From a virus: a DNA stretch of 34,345 bases. The notes beneath the pieces were generated by a model. It was not told the DNA's origin. It made no database searches and saw nothing but the letters and a program-made list of their open reading frames with translations. Shown here piece after piece: positions 1 to 6,415 of this stretch. Positions within the stretch are counted from its first letter, which is position 1. Each line of letters begins with the position of its first letter. The position numbers and the translations under genes are program-made. The stretch spans positions 1 through 34,345 of the IMG/VR virus record IMGVR_UViG_3300017746_000060. One strand, 5' to 3'.

Positions 1-1035
1 AATTTCTTTCCATGCTTTGGATTTTTGCTCGAAACATACTCTAACCAAATCGTTGAGATCTTTTATATTATATGTATCTAGCTTAAAATCTGTTAGAAAT
101 TTAGACCACATAAACACTGGTCTACCCTTCTTTAATTTCTCTGCCATTTTCTTTTTACCAGTTGCATCGTTATCAAACATATAACGTACTGTAGCCATTT
201 CATCAAATTCATCCGTAGTCCTACCGGCAGTTGCTAGGGCTAAAGAGTTATGCATAAACTTTGCATCGATCGGTCCCTCAAATAGAGTGACTGGCTGTTG
301 GAAATTAACCTGCATAATTCCAAATAGTGTTGAGGCCTTTGCAAGTTTTGTTTGTTCATCAGGTGGTAGATCAAGCGGCTTTCCCCATTCTTCATAGAGC
401 TTAGGTAAATCATAGGTAAGATACCTAGACCCATAGCCTTTCATTCTTCTGGATTGTGCGCCGATAATTTTACCTTCCATTCCCATATTTAAGATCCATA
501 ATCTGTTACCTTTTTGGGAAAAAAGAAATTCGTTAGATTTATTGTGTAATAACCTATCTTTAAGTTGGAACCATATCCAATCACCTGGTGTAATTTCTTT
601 AGCGCCAAATATCTGCTTAAATTCAGATACAGTTAATGCCAAATCTTGGACGCTAGCAAGAGATGAGTTCTTTAATACTTGTTCTTGGTTAACCTGAGAC
701 TTATTTGCTTTTATATAGTCTATAATAGTAAATGAGTCACCTGAATTAGGCATTTTAATCTGATGGTCTTTTAATAGCCCATATAGATTTGTATGCTCTG
801 AACAGTTGTAACAATGATACTGAAGAGTGTCCCAATACATATTTCCACGTTTCTTAGTGTCATCTGTATGGGAGTCACCACAATAAGGACACGCCAGGGT
901 TATTCGCCCTGGCATGTCTTTAAGTAGTTGCTTATTAGGAGTAGAATGTGCTTCGACACATACTTGTTTCAGTGCTTTCTTTATTCTACTTTTAAGCTCC
1001 TCAGTTAATTGTATGTTATTAGAGGTTGAGGTCAT
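1..1035 (-). CDS. DNA primase, gp61/DnaG-like (C-terminus cut by window edge)
   Basis: Makes RNA primers for lagging-strand synthesis with the replicative helicase. I translated the frame by hand: 345 codons from an ATG at 1035 run open to base 1. The N-terminal zinc ribbon is CPYC (Cys49, Cys52) and CYNC (Cys75, Cys78). A TOPRIM domain follows, with the glutamate motif LFEGPID (Glu253) and the acidic motif YMFDNDATG (Asp288, Asp290), then KDLNDLV near residue 326. T4 gp61 is of about this length, so only a short tail is probably missing. The chosen ATG overlaps the end of the gp32-like gene by 17 bases and has no Shine-Dalgarno sequence; it is the only ATG upstream of the zinc ribbon that I saw. 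The gp32-primase pair fits a replication operon. The zinc ribbon plus TOPRIM order is secure; whether it is closest to gp61 or to DnaG is not. Confidence 0.9.
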   Translation of the reverse strand, partial: MTSTSNNIQLTEELKSRIKKALKQVCVEAHSTPNKQLLKDMPGRITLACPYCGDSHTDDTKKRGNMYWDTLQYHCYNCSEHTNLYGLLKDHQIKMPNSGDSFTIIDYIKANKSQVNQEQVLKNSSLASVQDLALTVSEFKQIFGAKEITPGDWIWFQLKDRLLHNKSNEFLFSQKGNRLWILNMGMEGKIIGAQSRRMKGYGSRYLTYDLPKLYEEWGKPLDLPPDEQTKLAKASTLFGIMQVNFQQPVTLFEGPIDAKFMHNSLALATAGRTTDEFDEMATVRYMFDNDATGKKKMAEKLKKGRPVFMWSKFLTDFKLDTYNIKDLNDLVRVCFEQKSKAWKEI

Positions 1036-1942
1036 TCAAGAAAGAATCTAAATCATCATCTGTATTAGCTTTTGCTGGTTCCGTTGCAGTTGCTGCTGGA
1101 GCTGCTGCTGCCGGAGTGGCCGCTGCTGCTACAGGTGCTGCTTTTGGAGTTGCTTTCGATGCAGGTGTTGATGTAACCTCTGCAATAGAATCGCCTGGAT
1201 TTAGATACATTCTAAGAACGTTGTTTACAAATGAACGAGTGTCTTCGTCCCATGCTTTGTAATCGTATGTTGCAAGTGATGGAGCTGCTTCCAATTCCTC
1301 TTTAATACTTGCCATCGCCTCTTTAGATCTTTCTGCTGGAGTTTCTCCCATTAAGATTGCAGATTTACTTGAAGAGAATTTAGACTTATCGTAGTTGTTA
1401 TATTCCCCTTGTCTTGTAATAACAAGCTCAAAGTTCTTACCTTCGAATAGGTCAAATACCTGAGTTGGCTCACCAAAATCTGGCTTCAATTCAGAATCAA
1501 TCTTCTCTTTAATCTTATATCCAAATTTGAATACTTTGTAAGTACCTTCTAACTCTGGGTTTTGTGGGTCCTTAACGATCTTAATTAGAGAATAGTACTG
1601 CTGACGTCTCTTTAATTTCTCTGATGACTTACGGTCTACTGCAGAATCTGATTTTCTTAATTTCCAGAATACATCTGCAATTGGACAGTGTTCACCAATT
1701 GTTTGTGGAGAGTCTACTAATTTACCATCTCCATTAGAGTTAGTTAACCAGTGTACGTACTTTTGGATCAGAGATTTTCTTGGGTTCTCTGGGTTTGGTA
1801 CAAAACGAATTAATGCTTTGTAAGTGCCGTCTTTACCGTCATCGGCTGTAGGTTTGTAAACTTCGTTTACGCTTGTTCTTTCAGGCTGGTGTGTTTCCAC
1901 ATCTTCCACGCCTAAATTAAAAATGTCAAATGAATCGCTCAT
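1019..1942 (-). CDS. Single-stranded DNA-binding protein, T4 gp32-like
   Basis: Coats single-stranded DNA during replication and recombination and recruits partners through its acidic tail. The 307-residue length matches T4 gp32. The core runs from about residue 35 to 245, with GTYKALIRFVPNPENP near the start. An Ala/Pro/Thr-rich linker (about 258-292) leads to an acidic tail, DDDLDSFLNDLNL, much like the gp32 tail that binds replication partners. Oddity: T4 gp32 holds zinc with one His and three Cys, while this core has a single Cys (Cys86), so a zinc-independent fold is likely. The A-rich leader just before the ATG (TAAAAGAAAATT) has no Shine-Dalgarno sequence. The start was kept because MSDSFDIFNLG begins right after that leader. 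The next gene, primase, overlaps its 3' end. Confidence 0.9.
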   Translation of the reverse strand: MSDSFDIFNLGVEDVETHQPERTSVNEVYKPTADDGKDGTYKALIRFVPNPENPRKSLIQKYVHWLTNSNGDGKLVDSPQTIGEHCPIADVFWKLRKSDSAVDRKSSEKLKRRQQYYSLIKIVKDPQNPELEGTYKVFKFGYKIKEKIDSELKPDFGEPTQVFDLFEGKNFELVITRQGEYNNYDKSKFSSSKSAILMGETPAERSKEAMASIKEELEAAPSLATYDYKAWDEDTRSFVNNVLRMYLNPGDSIAEVTSTPASKATPKAAPVAAAATPAAAAPAATATEPAKANTDDDLDSFLNDLNL

Positions 1943-2047
1943 AATTTTCTTTTAGTTGTTTAAAATTGTTTAATAATGAAATACTTTAATTGTCTTTCAG
2001 TTCCTTATAGTTGTATAATAATCAATAGTTTCAAACTAGATCCATGT
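1943..2047 (-). promoter_or_regulatory. Leader and possible promoter of the gp32-like gene
   Basis: This 105-base AT-rich gap lies between the 73-aa gene and the gp32-like gene. On the minus strand it holds a short dyad, TAGTTTGAAACTA (stem of five, loop of three). Some 19 bases after TTGAAA there is TATAAG, a loose promoter-like pair. It lacks the GATATATAATA box seen upstream of the late genes, which would fit separate, earlier control of a replication gene. This is inference from one gap; no terminator is evident. Confidence 0.3.
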
Positions 2048-2269
2048 TTAACTCTGCGGTTCGCCAATCCCTTTTAACTCGGCATCAAAAACTCTTTCTA
2101 TAGTTCCTTCACCTGAAGTTATGTATGGTCCGGCGAACGAACACATTGTTATTGTTCCCGAGACAACGGTGTAACCCGCTGCGATCCCAGTATTGCATGG
2201 TGTATATTGAATTTCTAATGCTTCTTCCGAAGAATTATTTGTGATATTAAATACTTGACACTCAGGCAT
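2048..2269 (-). CDS. Small protein matching the C-terminal domain of the 863-aa adhesin
   Basis: This 73-residue protein of unknown function has no signal peptide or membrane segment. It aligns by eye with about residues 785-845 of the 863-aa collagen/BACON protein encoded at 7241-9832. Both share an aromatic-Asn start, NNSS, QYT-x-C, a Gly-rich turn, a Thr-x-x-x-Cys strand and a closing Gly-x-x-x-Thr-Ile or Ile-Thr strand. It is therefore probably a single small beta domain made on its own. The ATG overlaps the stop of the upstream 64-aa gene by one base (TAATG), so the two are translationally coupled. It could be a free virion decoration, a competitor or chaperone for the adhesin tip, or a remnant of gene duplication; the intact frame and coupling argue against a remnant. 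Confidence 0.7.
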   Translation of the reverse strand: MPECQVFNITNNSSEEALEIQYTPCNTGIAAGYTVVSGTITMCSFAGPYITSGEGTIERVFDAELKGIGEPQS

Positions 2270-2463
2270 TACGTTCGCTGTTTGTTAGAATCATAGTCCA
2301 TCGTTAATATTGCTCCTTCAGGTTCCTTCCATCTATTGTCCTCTAGCTTAATCAGCCCTGATTTGTGTAACAACGCCTCACGTTCTATAGACGTAATCTG
2401 GTTGTTTAACACCATTTTGTGTAGGATCGTCGCTAGACGAAAGTATTCTGCAGTTACTAACAT
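2269..2463 (-). CDS. Small hypothetical protein, 64 aa
   Basis: I do not recognise a family. The protein looks helical at the start (MLVTAEYFRLATILHKMV) and has a charged second half ending in DYDSNKQRT. It contains no Cys and no obvious membrane segment. It is supported as a gene by its position as first gene of a unit: a GATATATAATAAG box lies exactly 25 bases upstream of its ATG, and its stop overlaps the start of the 73-aa gene by one base. The + strand frame opposite it (2336-2542) is treated as a shadow. It may help fold or deliver the 73-aa domain protein, but only gene order suggests this. Confidence 0.6.
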   Translation of the reverse strand: MLVTAEYFRLATILHKMVLNNQITSIEREALLHKSGLIKLEDNRWKEPEGAILTMDYDSNKQRT

Positions 2464-2488
2464 ATCATTGATAAGTTTGATTTTTATA

Positions 2489-2501
2489 CTTATTATATAT
2501 C
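2489..2501 (-). promoter_or_regulatory. Candidate phage promoter box GATATATAATAAG
   Basis: The box ends 25 bases before the ATG of the 64-aa gene. The same 13 bases, with one change near the end, lie 25 bases before the ATG of the S1-like gene at 34107. Related boxes precede the amidoligase and 3074-aa genes. The shape recalls T4 late promoters (TATAAATA) but is not identical. Confidence 0.5.
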
Positions 2502-2627
2502 GTTATTTTGTTTTGTTTCTAGATGGTATGTTAATATATTAGACGTGCCGGAGCTAGGCTATTCTTAGCTAATTAAAAAAAATATTGAGATTTGTTGAAC
2601 ATTTTTGAAACCTTTTCTGGGAAGTCG

Positions 2628-2639
2628 CATATAAGTTAT
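2628..2639. promoter_or_regulatory. Shared intergenic element CATATAAGTTAT (copy 1)
   Basis: The 12-mer, followed by a similar TATTTA and CTCAA...GAGT, recurs at 34197-34208. Both copies lie in the two longest gaps of the window, each upstream of a minus-strand gene that has the GATATATAATA box. It reads ATAACTTATATG on the coding strand. Its role is unknown; a regulator-binding site or a second promoter is possible. Confidence 0.4.
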
Positions 2640-2681
2640 GTATTTAACCTCAAGGGAAGAGTAGTGCTGGTGTTGGCTTGT

Positions 2682-2720
2682 AGGCAGAGACTAGCCTGAA
2701 GGCAGAGACTTGGTTAGTCT
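2682..2720 (-). repeat. Direct repeat and hairpins at the 3' end of the RuvC-like gene
   Basis: AGGCAGAGACT occurs at 2682-2692 and 2700-2710 (18-base period). On the coding strand the hairpin AGACT-AACCA-AGTCT has the stop codon TAA in its loop, and it is followed by GCC-TTCA-GGC. Alternative pairing joins AGACTA (2688-2693) with TAGTCT (2715-2720). The segment is richer in G+C than the surrounding gap. No U-run follows directly, so a simple terminator is not shown; it may protect the 3' end of the mRNA. Confidence 0.45.
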
Positions 2721-3415
2721 GGCAAATTTTCCCCAAGTTGCTGAAGCAAATAATGATTAAGGAACCAAGCATCGACTAGATCATCAAATGGTTTCGGGAC
2801 TTTCTTAACCTCATCACCTATATCATTTACACAATACTTAAATAAAGAAGTCTTAGCTAACTCTGGACTATCTACTATATTATTTAAGAAGGCAACCCAA
2901 AGAGCTAACTTATTCATATTCCCTTTACCAGCATGTTTCTTAATTGTAGTAGGTGCAACGGTCAGTAAATTTTTGACCTCGAGTCTATTAATCATTTGTT
3001 CTTTAAGGATTGCAGCTCCTGCTGCCATGTCGATCATATTATTAGTTCCCATCTTAGAACCATAAGAAGTACCTTCGAAAGCTATATGATAATCTTGTTT
3101 GGTTTGAGTAATGCTTAATATCAGATTAATTATATCATCCGCTGTTTGGATATATCTTTTAATCTTTGCAAATTCGTTTTTAGAGTAATCACCGACTGAA
3201 GATTTCCAATCAGGTTGATGGACAAGTGTCACATCTGAGAATGTACTTATTTCTTCTTGTCTTCGCTGTTCGGCTTTTGTGCCAGAACCAGCTTTAATAT
3301 AGGAGATAAAGTGATATTCATTCGTGTCAGATTGCCAGACACAAATACCAGGGGAATTAAGCGAGAAGTCAACTGTAACTAAATTCAATTTAGATTCTTT
3401 TACCCATTGCAGCAC
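2714..3415 (-). CDS. RuvC-like Holliday junction resolvase
   Basis: An RNase H-fold nuclease likely to cut branched DNA in recombination or before packaging, the job done in T4 by the unrelated endonuclease VII. Visible signatures are VTVDFSLNSPGICVW with the first catalytic Asp (Asp16), AFEGTSYGS with Glu114, the substrate-binding VAPTTIKKHAGKGNMNK (153-169), and the C-terminal acidic pair PFDDLVDAW (Asp211/212, Asp215). The 233-aa length is somewhat above bacterial RuvC. The start is uncertain: a GTG at 3415 overlaps the upstream gene by 26 bases, while a TTG at 3388 begins just after the upstream stop and puts the catalytic strand nearer the N-terminus, as is usual. It ends in a structured segment and appears to close the unit beginning at the 3074-aa gene. 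Confidence 0.85.
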   Translation of the reverse strand: MLQWVKESKLNLVTVDFSLNSPGICVWQSDTNEYHFISYIKAGSGTKAEQRRQEEISTFSDVTLVHQPDWKSSVGDYSKNEFAKIKRYIQTADDIINLILSITQTKQDYHIAFEGTSYGSKMGTNNMIDMAAGAAILKEQMINRLEVKNLLTVAPTTIKKHAGKGNMNKLALWVAFLNNIVDSPELAKTSLFKYCVNDIGDEVKKVPKPFDDLVDAWFLNHYLLQQLGENLPD

Positions 3416-3758
3416 CTAGCGCGGCACCGACTAAACGGGAGGTTAATAAATCGTAAAAGATACCTTTTTGAATACCTAAGACTTTGCAAATAACTTTACC
3501 AATAGATTTACCTAAAGCAAATCCAGCTAAACCACCAAAGATAGAACCTAAAAGACCTTCATTTAAGAAAGCTTCTTCTAATCTATCTAACTCGAATGTA
3601 CCATCTTCATTTTGGTATTGTTGTACAAATTGCTCTAAGGCAAAATCTACTTTATCTTCTAAATCTTGAGTCCATTCTGATTGTAAACCTTCTTGTAAAA
3701 GTTTCATATCAGTTTCGGTCAATTGTTGTTCAACTAAGTAATCATTAAATGTTTTCAT
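3390..3758 (-). CDS. Internal head protein with T4-like capsid-targeting sequence and glycine zipper
   Basis: The first ten residues, MKTFNDYLVE, match the T4 internal-protein targeting peptide MKTYQEFIAE at every position by identity or close substitution. In T4 that peptide sends proteins into the prohead and is removed by the gp21 protease after the Glu. Further gp21-like sites (L-x-E followed by G) are LQEG at 21-24 and LNEG at 65-68. Residues 68-122 form a glycine-zipper hydrophobic segment (GLLGSIFGGLAGFALGKSIG, then VGAALGAAMGKRI) of the kind that packs in membranes. The middle is acidic and helical. It sits just after the tail-tube-fold gene, where T4 keeps head-core genes near gene 19. 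Inference: it is packaged, trimmed and perhaps ejected with the DNA, possibly inserting into a host membrane. A head-core (gp67/gp68-like) role is the alternative. Confidence 0.65.
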   Translation of the reverse strand: MKTFNDYLVEQQLTETDMKLLQEGLQSEWTQDLEDKVDFALEQFVQQYQNEDGTFELDRLEEAFLNEGLLGSIFGGLAGFALGKSIGKVICKVLGIQKGIFYDLLTSRLVGAALGAAMGKRI

Positions 3759-3773
3759 AATGTATATATCTTA

Positions 3774-4325
3774 TTAATCTATTTCTAATCTTAAATCTAG
3801 CTTATTGTAAAAGAATGTACATTCAAACGTACTGAAGTCAGCAACATTCTCTGCCATATTTAAGTTTAACTCATTTATAGAGTTCATTATTATTTTATTA
3901 AATTCCATATATGCTACTGAAGCTCCTTCGGCATCTAAGATTCTTAGAGTCATTGGTTCTATATAAGGCTCTTTAGTAGATCTAGCATAGTAATATAAAA
4001 GAGTATCTTGCATAATCCAGTAATTAATGAAACCATCTAATAGCTGGAATGTCACTGTGAATTCTCTAGAAATTGTATTTTGAATTGGCACTGCACCTCT
4101 ATGGTATCTTGTAGTTCCATCGTTATCCGCTTGAGTAATTGGATCAAAAGATAAGCCTGGGATATTAAGTCCCTGAATAGAGTAATTAATTAAATCAACA
4201 GGTTCTGCTAACAGATTACCCGGAGTTTTATTTAAGTACGCTTTATATTTGTTTGCAACTTCTTCAGGTATAAACTTTCTAGGAAACCTAAAGTCGTATG
4301 CATTATTTCTGCTATTTAATATCAT
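3774..4325 (-). CDS. Tail tube-fold protein (gp19/gp54-like)
   Basis: The 183-residue protein is close in size to T4 gp19 (163 aa). A central strand pair, REFTVTFQLLDGFINYWIMQ, and the C-terminal strand pair EFNKIIMNSINELNLN and STFECTFFYNKLDLRL follow the pattern seen in gp19-like tube proteins, whose end reads as alternating hydrophobic strands after an Asn/Asp-rich turn. It would form or initiate the inner tail tube. The ATG overlaps the stop of the 695-aa gene by one base (TAATG). The next gene is the capsid-targeted protein. It could instead be the tube initiator (gp54) or a tube-like baseplate hub part, since the major tube protein is not otherwise visible here. The fold assignment is by pattern only. 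Confidence 0.6.
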   Translation of the reverse strand: MILNSRNNAYDFRFPRKFIPEEVANKYKAYLNKTPGNLLAEPVDLINYSIQGLNIPGLSFDPITQADNDGTTRYHRGAVPIQNTISREFTVTFQLLDGFINYWIMQDTLLYYYARSTKEPYIEPMTLRILDAEGASVAYMEFNKIIMNSINELNLNMAENVADFSTFECTFFYNKLDLRLEID

Positions 4326-6412
4326 TAGTTACTTGTGAATTTACCTTTAGTGACCATTGTTTCATCTTGACCATTATCAATACTAATATAGAAAGTATCT
4401 GTTTGCATACCTCTAATAGAGTTTGCGTTTTGCTCGTTGATTTTAAATAATACTTCACCCTGTCCCATGTCAATATCTTTATTGTACACGTGGTTAAATT
4501 TCAGTTTAGTCTTACCATCATTAAATGTTAGTTTCACTAGTTCAGTATTTTCAAAAGAAATATACTCAAAATCATCACCTCTCTTTTTAGCAATTACAAA
4601 CTTAATATAAGTTGCAAATGGGGGTACTGTAATAGTTAAATCACCCTCGTTTACAAATTCACCAGCTTCTATATCTTCGACATCTGCTAACATTTCGTTA
4701 ACGCCTCCGCCAGATCCAGATCCAATCCCTGTTAAATCCACTCTAGAACTAGAAGCAATTACATTATATCTTTCGATAAAGGTAGGTACATATTTTATAG
4801 TTCTAGGCAAGTTATCTGTAATAAATCCAGAAATTATTTTGTTAGAAGTTAAACTAGGTAAAACATTGTAAACTTCAGTTAATATATTTGGGCTATCGAT
4901 TTTAAGAGCTTGTAAGTTTTTACCATATTTAGCTGCTTGGTTTACAGTGATTGAGGCTTTTTTAGTAATCTGAGTATTATCAGTTTGGTTGTAAATTCTC
5001 ATAGTTACATCAATTGAAAAACCAACTGCAACATTTGCGTTTGTAATTACAGGCCTAAAAGTAACAGGAGTACTAAAATCTTCGTATTGTGTAAATGTGT
5101 TTTGAGTAGTCTTAATAAATGATGTACCTACTTGTTCAAATACATCTACATCAAATATTACAATTATATCATCAGATGAAGTTTGAATTCTATTTAAGAT
5201 ATGCCCTTCAAATCCTGCAAGTGAATTATCTTTTTCACCGTAAATTTTAAAGTAATCTCCATCATCGGCATCTTCTACCACTACAGTAAAATCTGCAAAC
5301 TCATCTTCTCTAGCAACTGTAAAAGAATTCTCTTCCCCAGTATATACATAATCATAACCACCTATAGCCTCTAATCTATCTAGTAATTTAAAACTAATAT
5401 TATAGTTACCAAATGGATTTTTATCACTAGAACCCACTGTTCCATCACCATAGAATCTATCATCAAATTCTGAATTTTGACCAACTAAACTCGGTATCTT
5501 AATATTAATATATTTAGACCAAAGAGTTTCTCCTAAAATAAAAGGCTTAGGATTTGAAAGCTCATAGTTACTTTGATTTAAGTAAACTAACTGAGTTAAA
5601 TAGTTTTTAACTCTAGTAGTTCTATCTGCATTAACCTCAAACAAAAAGCCTTCATAACCTCTTGCTGCAAAACTAAATCCAGATCTTAAATGTAATCTTA
5701 CAGTATCATATAAGATAAAGTTAATATTAGCAGTTGCTTCTGTTTGGTAATTTAATAAATCATCCTCTCTACTTCCTGTCCACTCTAATGAATTATTAAT
5801 AAAGTTTTGTTGTTCGTAATTACCTGTCGAATCATAACCCAATAAAGCATATTTAGTTTTATCGTCACCTGGTACATTTACAGCATGGTATCTACCAATT
5901 GTTTGGTTAATATCATTTCCTGTTTCTTCATCAGGTGTAGCAAATAGAGGATTAGCTCTAGTATCAATAATTGCTTTACCTCCAATTAAACCTTCATAAG
6001 AATAAGTTACTGTTCCATTTATTACAGGAGTATATTCAGCAATATTAGTTATTGGAGAAAAAGAATAAACCCCTAAGCTATCACTAATTGTAAATAATTC
6101 AGGTTGTGGTAACGCATTTAAATCAAATTTATATGTCTTACCATTCTGCATTAATAAAGTTCTAGCAGCAAAGTTTTCAACAGCAAGATAGCCAGATATA
6201 ATAGTAACGTCAAAGTTAACTACAGCACTTCCTAATTCTGAAATTAAGTGTCTAGTACTTGTAGAGTCACCTTTTATAGTGTCTAGGAATTTAACCTCAC
6301 TACCGTTATCATCTACCTCGATGCGATACTTCTCTTGATCGCCTTGGTCGTGGTATATAAACTCAAGTAATATATCTTGGTCTATTCTAAAATATCTTGA
6401 AGATTCAGCCAT
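4325..6412 (-). CDS. Large structural protein, function not recognised (695 aa)
   Basis: I do not recognise a family. The sequence is beta-rich, nearly Cys-free and Asn/Thr-rich, with no signal peptide or membrane segment. The N-terminal 150 residues alternate hydrophobic strands. A middle part with YDTVRLHLRSGFSFAARG looks like a folded receptor- or baseplate-type domain. Around residues 380-480 two Ig-like strands sets appear (for example DFTVVVEDADDGDYFKIYG). A flexible GSGSGGG linker near residue 564 precedes a C-terminal beta domain ending in TFYISIDNGQDETMVTKGKF. It is placed between a spanin-like gene and the tail tube-fold gene. Position and composition suggest a virion (baseplate or fibre) component; this is inference. 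Confidence 0.6.
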   Translation of the reverse strand: MAESSRYFRIDQDILLEFIYHDQGDQEKYRIEVDDNGSEVKFLDTIKGDSTSTRHLISELGSAVVNFDVTIISGYLAVENFAARTLLMQNGKTYKFDLNALPQPELFTISDSLGVYSFSPITNIAEYTPVINGTVTYSYEGLIGGKAIIDTRANPLFATPDEETGNDINQTIGRYHAVNVPGDDKTKYALLGYDSTGNYEQQNFINNSLEWTGSREDDLLNYQTEATANINFILYDTVRLHLRSGFSFAARGYEGFLFEVNADRTTRVKNYLTQLVYLNQSNYELSNPKPFILGETLWSKYINIKIPSLVGQNSEFDDRFYGDGTVGSSDKNPFGNYNISFKLLDRLEAIGGYDYVYTGEENSFTVAREDEFADFTVVVEDADDGDYFKIYGEKDNSLAGFEGHILNRIQTSSDDIIVIFDVDVFEQVGTSFIKTTQNTFTQYEDFSTPVTFRPVITNANVAVGFSIDVTMRIYNQTDNTQITKKASITVNQAAKYGKNLQALKIDSPNILTEVYNVLPSLTSNKIISGFITDNLPRTIKYVPTFIERYNVIASSSRVDLTGIGSGSGGGVNEMLADVEDIEAGEFVNEGDLTITVPPFATYIKFVIAKKRGDDFEYISFENTELVKLTFNDGKTKLKFNHVYNKDIDMGQGEVLFKINEQNANSIRGMQTDTFYISIDNGQDETMVTKGKFTSN

Positions 6413-6415
6413 GTT

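Noticed and set aside
240-434. 64-aa minus-strand frame inside the primase
   Set aside because: The primase frame with zinc ribbon and TOPRIM motifs covers this stretch; the small frame has no recognisable features.
1026-1262. 78-aa + strand frame rich in Ala/Val
   Set aside because: It is the complement of the Ala/Pro-rich linker in the gp32-like gene; no promoter or leader supports it.
2556-2633. Short (21-codon) minus-strand frame starting with ATG in the gap
   Set aside because: It is too short, has no leader support and contains a hydrophobic, T-run-derived end; chance is more likely.
2575-2720. tRNA or tmRNA
   Set aside because: No cloverleaf, no CCA-type end and no T-arm signature could be found on either strand.
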